A stretch of DNA of 64,000 nucleotides. It comes from Halichoerus grypus. Its lineage: Eukaryota > Chordata > Mammalia > Carnivora > Phocidae. Below the pieces are notes generated by a model. The model had not been told where the DNA came from. It saw only the letters and a program-made list of their open reading frames with translations, and made no database searches. The translations under genes and the position numbers were made by a program. Location of the stretch: positions 51,157,688 through 51,221,687 of the forward strand of contig NC_135725.1 of NCBI RefSeq assembly GCF_964656455.1, in the 5' to 3' direction. Each line of letters starts with the position of its first letter. The first letter of the stretch is position 1. This document shows, piece after piece, positions 57,890 through 64,000 of this stretch.

Positions 57890-58195
57890 AGAATAAAACT
57901 ATATCCTTCTTTTTGGGCTCTATGCCTTCCATTAACTGGTCCCAATTAACCCACCCGAACTTGTCTCTCCCTACTCATGGAACTCTCTAATTTAGCCAGG
58001 ATGATAGACATCCTATATTCCACATACATTTAACTCTTTCCAGAACTCACACCTTTATGACAATTCCACACACTGGGAATGGACTCAATTCAAATTCTTT
58101 GTTTTCATTAAGCTCATATTGACCTTTAAAAGTCTCACAGCAATTATTTTCCTGTCCCTATGCTACCTTCAGATGTCCTATAACGATTCACACAT
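57890..58195 (+). mobile_element. probable L2 LINE fragment
   Basis: A pyrimidine-rich text with 'cccgaacttgtctctcccta', 'ccacatacatttaactcttt' and 'cacactgggaatggactcaa' follows the L2 consensus region before the coding end. It is diverged and the 3' terminus is missing. Confidence 0.5.
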
Positions 58196-58834
58196 GTATT
58201 GCTTTCACCTCCACAAATAGATCGTGGGCATTTTAAGAGCAACCACCAATATGTCCACCTCTCTGTGGCTCTAAAGCCTTCAAACCGTGGGGAGGATTGC
58301 AGTACACACTCAACCATGTTCTGCTGGATAATTAAGTAGACCTCTTTCAGGGGAAACAGGTTGTACTCAAAGCACAAGAGAGGGAGATTAGGGAAAGGAG
58401 GTAATTAAAAGAAAAAAGTAAAAAAAAAAAAAGAAAGAAAGAAAACTGTCCTACCCCGAGGGACTCCCACTTACCTACGGAGACACTAAACCCATGTGCA
58501 AATGACAAGAAAACATACATCAGACACATACCTTCACATTCTTACCTCAGAGAAATATAAGCTACCTACATGTCAGTCCTTAAACCCAATGTGCACTCGT
58601 GCCTCTGCATCTACGGGGGAATGAGTTCCAGGGGCTGATGGAATCAACAGAACCCAGGGACGCGCCCGAGGGCTGGGGCAGCTACACCAGACTGGACCAT
58701 GACAAATAAGGGTCACGTAGCTTTAGGAGAAACCCCCACACAAAACACGGCTGAAGCCATCTGAGAGGGAAACGGGAAGTGTGATGCTGTTAGCTATTAC
58801 CCAGGACTTCCGTGAATCCAGCTCCAGAAGATTT
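58196..58834. other. unassigned sequence
   Basis: An A/GAAA-rich tract lies at 58418-58444. 'tctacgggggaatgagttcc' near 58610 faintly recalls a mariner-type MITE. No gene is recognised. Confidence 0.35.
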
Positions 58835-59053
58835 TTTTTTTTTAGTTTTTTTAGCTTTACTGACATAGAATTGGTATGCCAAAAAAACAAAAAAAAAACA
58901 AAAAAAACTGTACATAAATTATGGATGCAATTTGTATACAACTAATGCATGCAATCTGAACATAATATATACACTTGTGTTACCCTCACCACAATCAAAG
59001 CGATCAACATAGCCATCACCTCCAAAAGTTTCCTTATGTCCCTTTGTTGCTAT

Positions 59054-59086
<33 letters not shown>

Positions 59087-59225
59087 AGAACATTTAACAT
59101 GGGATCTACTATTTGAACAAATTTTTAAGTGCACAATACTTTACTGTCAACTATAGACACAATGTTGCACAGATTTCTGGAACTTACTCATCATGTGTAA
59201 CTGTAACTTTATACCTAAGACTCAT
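58835..59225 (-). mobile_element. old L1 3' UTR, antisense
   Basis: Plus-strand landmarks are 'gctttactgacatagaattg' near 58853, 'cctccaaaagtttccttatg' near 59019 and 'ttactgtcaactatagacac' near 59141, all in antisense L1M 3' UTR order. A (TG)n tract lies inside it. Confidence 0.8.
59056..59084 (+). repeat. (TG)n microsatellite
   Basis: About 14 TG units lie inside the antisense L1 fragment. It is probably length-polymorphic. Confidence 0.95.
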
Positions 59226-59384
59226 TTTAAGAGAAGACTGTCACACTGCTGTGAATTGCCCTCTAGAGGAAGGTGGAGAGTAATGCTCCGCTGTCCAGCA
59301 GCATAGGAATGCACTTTCCTACTGGATACTCCAGTCACCTTGGAAATGCAGAAAATGTGGAGTCTCTGCTTAATTCTTCTAACT

Positions 59385-59585
59385 CCCTTCCAAAGCCTCT
59401 TGGCCTGCTTTATTTTTCATCAGTACACTTATCACTACCTGCCACGGTCTCCTTTTGTTAATCATCTCATCTCTCCCATTAGAATATGAGAACAGCTATT
59501 TAGTCTGCTTTGTTTTGCAGCTTCTAGAATGGAGCCAGGCACTTGGTAAATGACCATGAATGTTTGATGAATAAATATGTTATTT
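59385..59585 (+). mobile_element. L2 3' end
   Basis: 'tacacttatcactacctgcc' near 59425, 'tttagtctgctttgttttgc' near 59499 and the terminal 'tgtttgatgaataaatatgt' block near 59561 are the classical L2 3' signature. It is well preserved for the family. Confidence 0.9.
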
Positions 59586-61063
59586 TTAGATAATAGGATT
59601 AAATAAATAGTAGCTCAAGATGTATTTTAGTACCTTTACATTTTACTTTGTAGAATTCTCCACCCCCACTAAATACATAGAGCCTCAAGTTCATTCAATA
59701 CTCTAAGAAAAAACCATAGCTCTTTCTCAAGGTAGTTAAGACAATTAACTAACATAGTATAGTGTCCGCAATTGAAAGGCAGTTCAGGAAATTTTACCTT
59801 TACTACCAGAAACAGTTGAATTCTCCCCTCTCACACATACCTAACTTTCTTAAAGGTAAAATACCTATTTACCTTCAAAGATGAACAACTACCTTGTCTT
59901 AGGTGCACATGTCTTTACAGCCTAGAAATACAGTTCTTGATAAGTACTCAAAAAAGGCATGCTAATTAATTAATGGCTCCTAAAATAGACATTCTCTAAT
60001 AGGGCCAACGACACCTTTTATAGTTAAGGACTATAATGCCTATATCCTGAATGGTGCTAATATGAATTGCAAATGTGCTAAACTTATTAAAATCATAAAT
60101 AACCAGTGTTAAAATTAAACTATTGGTATTATTATTACTGTTGTGTTATAAGATCACGAATGCCTTTCTGGTTTCACTTTAGGTTGTTCTTACTCTCAAC
60201 TTATGAATAAGATAGGACACCTCCATATGATAAGCGAGAGCTCAGAAGGACCCCTACTTTCGTGTTTTTTAACTTGATGCTGATTTGTCTCATCTTCCCT
60301 GCCTTAAAGTTTATTATTCCAATTCCATCTGGCATCTGCCCCTCTGGTCTTTCCCATGTTTTTTGTGGATCAAGGACCAGACAACTGACTTGACAAAGCA
60401 CACGTGAGACTTTTGTCGATGGTTTTGAAAGTGAGGAGAGCAACATCTTCCTGTTTTTTTCTGTGGATTTTAAAACTATTTTCTAACATGCAGGCGTGAA
60501 ACTTACGTTTTAAAGAAATGCTAAATATCTAATGGACAGAGTTAGGAGGAACAGGATTCTCTGAAGAGGAACCAAACCAAACACATTTTGCTCCATCATT
60601 TCAACTCTGGTCACACTACCCCTTCTGCTGTTGTCTTTACATTCTTCCCCAGTATCCCTCTGACAGTATTTCATTTCTGCTTTCACTGAACCAACTACTC
60701 AGATTTTCACCATTAAATCTCCCCTTGTCTCCTCAGATTTCCTATGCCTGAATCTCCTCCCTTTTACAGGCTCTTCAAACTCTGAAGTCACGGGAAAGAG
60801 CACAGGTGGGACCACAAAGCCTGACAGGATGGAAGACCGACCTGGTCTCAGACTTGACAATTTCCTCTATCCCATTTCCCATTTGTCAAAACACGACTCC
60901 GGTGAAATGTCTCCTCGTCAACTCCCTGAGCAAAAATTACTAACACCCTCTTCGGTCTTCTTCCAACGTTTTGTTAATGCTGTCATCATCTCTCTCAAAC
61001 ACTTAAGAAGAAATGCTGTGTTCTCACTCTTTCTGTTTCTAGTTCAAGAAGCTTCTCTTTAGA
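59586..61063. other. unique stretch, no gene seen
   Basis: A 'taattaattaatgg' homeodomain-type cluster lies near 59964. Frames at 60201-60446 (reverse) and 60829-61062 have no recognised domain; the latter is preceded by a CT-rich stretch and 'ttttacag' at 60763-60770, which could be a chance acceptor site. No gene is called. Confidence 0.4.
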
Positions 61064-61262
61064 GCAGCACTGCACAGAATTTCTGTAAAGATGAAATGTC
61101 CTATCTGCAATGCCTGGTGTCAGCCGTAAGGGGCTGCTGAGCCCTTGAAAGGTGGCTAGCATGACAAAGAAACAGAATTTTTAATTTTATTACATTTTCA
61201 TTAATGTAAATTTAAATAGTTACACGTGGCTTGAGGCTACTGTACTGCACACTGCAGACTTG
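61064..61262. mobile_element. DNA-transposon MITE with inverted ends
   Basis: The left end 'cagcactgcacagaatttct' and right end 'tactgtactgcacactgcag' are partly inverted copies. The centre 'gcccttgaaaggtggctagc' and 'aaatagttacacgtggcttg' match a common mammalian hAT-like MITE. The family name is not certain. Confidence 0.7.
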
Positions 61263-62219
61263 AGTAACACCCCTGGCCGCTTCCAGCATCGCCTGAGAAA
61301 TCCGGTACATTTTTTTCCCCCAACGGTTACAGTATCTTCTCTGGTCTCAGTTTGGTTAAAGAATAGTTTTGTTCATTTTAAGATTCTTTTGATCCCACAT
61401 AGACATCGTTTTCTTCAAGATGCTTTTTCTATTTTTGTTTTGGTCTTTTTCATATTAGAGATTTCCCTCTAATCTGATCCTTGACTTTCCCCTTCCCCCC
61501 ACATATAAGAATGTGGGAATTTATAACCGAACAGAAATCTGTGATTGTGGATAGGGCTTGCGGATGATGGTCTTTATTACACATTGAAGTGAATGAAATG
61601 GTGTTTGCCTGTCTATTTTTTAAATTAGAGGATCCCCGTGTCCGTTCATTCACGTTGTGAGATGGAGTAGAAAACAATTTTCCAAGATCTGACTGGAATG
61701 TATAAATCTTGCTAAATGTATCCAGAGACATGATAAAGGAAAACAGCAGGAGAGCAATGGTCTCACCCTTCAGTGTATAATACTAACTTCCCATATCTTC
61801 AGCTGGGAACTCTGTTCTGTTCCTTTTGTCTTACAGTGCAAAGATCCTCTGGGATCCCTCGCCAGAGAATACATCTCCTGTTTACCTTGAGAGAGAAAGG
61901 CCATCCCCTTGCTGGGAAATATTCAGGAGGAAGTTTTGGTGATATAATTGCTTCTGAAACAGCCTTTCAACCATGACTCAGGAGTGCCTTGAGGGTCCCT
62001 TCATACAAAATGGGTGATTTTTCCGATCTTCCTACTGTGAACGGATGAGTCTATTTTCTGGGGATTTCTAAATTAATTACCACTCATTCCCTCCTATTCT
62101 GTTCATCTTTTTTATGAACTCAACCTAAGGGGAATGTGTTCAACCTACCATTTTTAACCAGAAATATGTCAACCTATCTTTCTATTTAAATGTGATTTGT
62201 GTGTGTGTGTGGAGTGGAG
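61263..62219. other. unique stretch, no gene seen
   Basis: No repeat is recognised apart from a short (GT)n at 62197-62210. Frames at 61260-61472, 61450-61731 (reverse) and 61773-61976 have no known domain. Confidence 0.4.
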
Positions 62220-62312
62220 GAATTGTATCGGCCCCTGTGTTTCTAGGGTATGGTGCACAGAACGAGGTAGGCACTCTAAAATATTCACTAAATGAATAGA
62301 TAAATCCACAAA
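62220..62312 (+). mobile_element. L2 3' end fragment
   Basis: 'cccctgtgtttctagggtat' and 'ggtgcacagaacgaggtagg' with 'tattcactaaatgaatagat' is the L2 terminal block. Confidence 0.72.
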
Positions 62313-63764
62313 CAGATAAATCAATGGAGGCAGGAGCATATGCATAGACACATGAAAGACGGCACCTTTTTGGTGGCCTAAAGAGACTGTGTGATCCATT
62401 ATCTAACAAGGGGTCACTCGTCTTCTGAAGCAGCAGGTCCTTAGACTGGTCTTTATGCCCCGTGAAGAAATGCATCTGCTCTTCTGCTCACCAAGTGTTT
62501 CCCTTGATAGGGAAATGATGATAGGACACTGGCACTGAGTAGGCCCTGAATGTGATTATCTGCCCCCTTTCAATGCTTTCTCCTCCCATCAGAATCTTTA
62601 TACAGAATCCTTAGCCCTTACAGCAGCCAGCTACCTCCTCCAAGCATCTTGTTAGGAAAAGCATTACAGAAAGTCAAGATCATTGTTCCTTCTCCTGGAA
62701 ATTGGTGAAGCAATGTTGCTACAGTAAGAGACAGCGCCCTGCAATGCAGATTTCATGGTTCTTCCATGAAGCATTGTAAGATAACAGTACACTTTTCTAT
62801 GATTTTTACTCTGTGAAAGAATTTTGATTGCATCTAGCATACAATACCATAGCGGCAAAATTCATGAATATTTTACTTACACGGGGAAAGGGAAAACTAG
62901 CCTGCCTCAATAGTTTTTATTTTGTAAGATTTTAGATTGAGTTTTCTTCTTTTTTTCCCCCCTCCCAGATTTTTTTTTTTAAGCCCTACATTAAACAGCT
63001 GCTTTGAAAGTTTCTCTTTCCCTTTAAGTTTTCACATTTACAGACTGTGCTCCTATGATCTAATAAAATGAAGCTATCAGGAGGAAATCATCACATCAGA
63101 AAGGGCTGGGGAAGCATTGGAAAGCACCAGACATCTCGCTAGAAGAGCATCTCTCGGGAGTTGGCTCTGGGAAAGAAGCAGTGGGTGGAACTGCTGAGCT
63201 CCTTGGTCGGTTAAGCTGATGCCTGCCTGCCCACACTTGTCTTCTTTACATAAGCATTTTCCTTTTAAGGCAGCCCACGGAGGCATCGGGAGAGAGGCCG
63301 TCAGGCACACTGGTCAGATCTAAATATTCCGAGGAGGAGATAAAAATAAAATGCTGTATCTGAGTGAATGACCTTCCAACATTTAAAATCTTGAGCTGCT
63401 TTATGACTGCTTTCATTTCCCACCTTACTCCCCACCCCAGTTTCTGATCTACTAGTAAATTTTAACCTCCAGGAGGCAGAATATGCTTCAGATTATTAAC
63501 AGCTAGAACAGCAAAAAGACTCTAAGTCTCGTTTTTTGTTTTTTGTTTTTTTTTTTTTTTTTTGCATTAAGTGTTTCATCCCAACCAAAAATGCGAAGGA
63601 GGTCAGCTCTCAAGTGCAACTCACTGGGAAGTTATACCCCAGTGACTACTCAATCCAGACAAGTATATTTTCTTCTATTTAAACCCCTTGTATTTTTGAG
63701 GCTTGGCTGACTGTTGTTCCTTAAGAAAGATTCATGGCAGATGTAAAGTGACTTCTTTGGACAA
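62313..63764. other. unique stretch with T-run, no gene seen
   Basis: A T-rich tract at 63532-63563 could be the antisense poly(A) tail of a retroposon, but no body is recognised beyond it. Reverse frames at 62169-62475, 62664-62858 and 63077-63310 have no known domain. Confidence 0.4.
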
Positions 63765-63880
63765 CTAGTTCTCACTCTAGTGTGTCTCCAAATGACTTGG
63801 ATGATTTCATTTAAAATGCAGATTCATGGGCACTGTCCCATATTTCCACATCAGAATGTAATATTCTGAGAAACACATAA
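63765..63880. mobile_element. hAT-Charlie-type MITE fragment
   Basis: 'tctccaaatgacttggatga' followed by 'cattctgagaaacacataaa'-type end sequence (here aatattctgagaaacacata) resembles the elements at 3005 and 4620, shortened and diverged. Confidence 0.45.
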
Positions 63881-64000
63881 AGTCTAATCCCCTGAAAGCA
63901 ATAAGGGGTGGACAAGAAATATAAAATATTTTAGTTTCATGACCTAAAACACTACAGACTGGCAGAATTAGACAAATCTAAGCCTGATCAAAGTCTTCCC

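Noticed and set aside
60763..61062. Possible exon after a CT-rich acceptor-like site
   Set aside because: The acceptor-like text is common by chance, no donor site in frame was convincing and the product matches nothing I recognise.

Overview
This window looks like non-coding nuclear DNA from a carnivoran mammal, most likely an arctoid caniform (bear, seal or mustelid side). The evidence is 19 tRNA-derived carnivore SINEs of the CAN type, recognisable by their start (GGGCGCCTGGGTGGCTCAG), pyrimidine-rich body and AAATAAATAAA plus AATCTTT tail. A 5'-truncated carnivore-type L1 with intact target-site duplications is also present. I saw neither the canid SINEC_Cf form nor the felid form of the SINE. 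I found no convincing protein-coding exon, tRNA, rRNA, CpG island or CRISPR array. The open frames are all short (139 codons or fewer), and many lie inside repeats. The window is therefore best read as intergenic or deep-intronic sequence; I cannot name the neighbouring gene.

Layout. 1-8.7 kb is LINE-rich. It holds an antisense L1 3' end, an L2, two sense L1 3' ends about 1 kb apart (each interrupted by a SINE), and an old L1M/HAL1-like 5' part carrying two more SINEs. 8.7-19.5 kb is mostly AT-rich unique sequence with scattered MIRs, an L2, two SINEs and the young L1 at 11.87-12.54 kb. 19.7-21.9 kb is a nest: an old antisense L1 split by a younger L1 with an inverted 5' part, followed by a long L2. 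21.9-25.7 kb is the longest repeat-poor block. 26-29.5 kb holds MIRs, a MER5A-like element and two SINEs. 30.2-32.3 kb is a MaLR-like provirus whose first LTR was split by another LTR, itself split by a class I solo LTR. 32.3-40 kb is largely unique with one SINE and one L1 3' end. 40.9-46.3 kb is old L1 sequence peppered with SINEs. 46.3-64 kb is largely unique, with four SINEs (two in tandem near 49.5 kb), a Z-DNA-prone tract, a candidate conserved block near 50.6-51.1 kb, an unassigned direct repeat pair at 54.3 and 56.7 kb, and L2, L1 and hAT fragments.

No genes act together here. What the window records is layered retroposition: ancient MIR, L2, hAT and MaLR; then L1; then lineage-specific SINEs, often in A-rich L1 sequence. 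Boundaries were read by eye and are good to about 10-30 bases, except where a target-site duplication fixes them.
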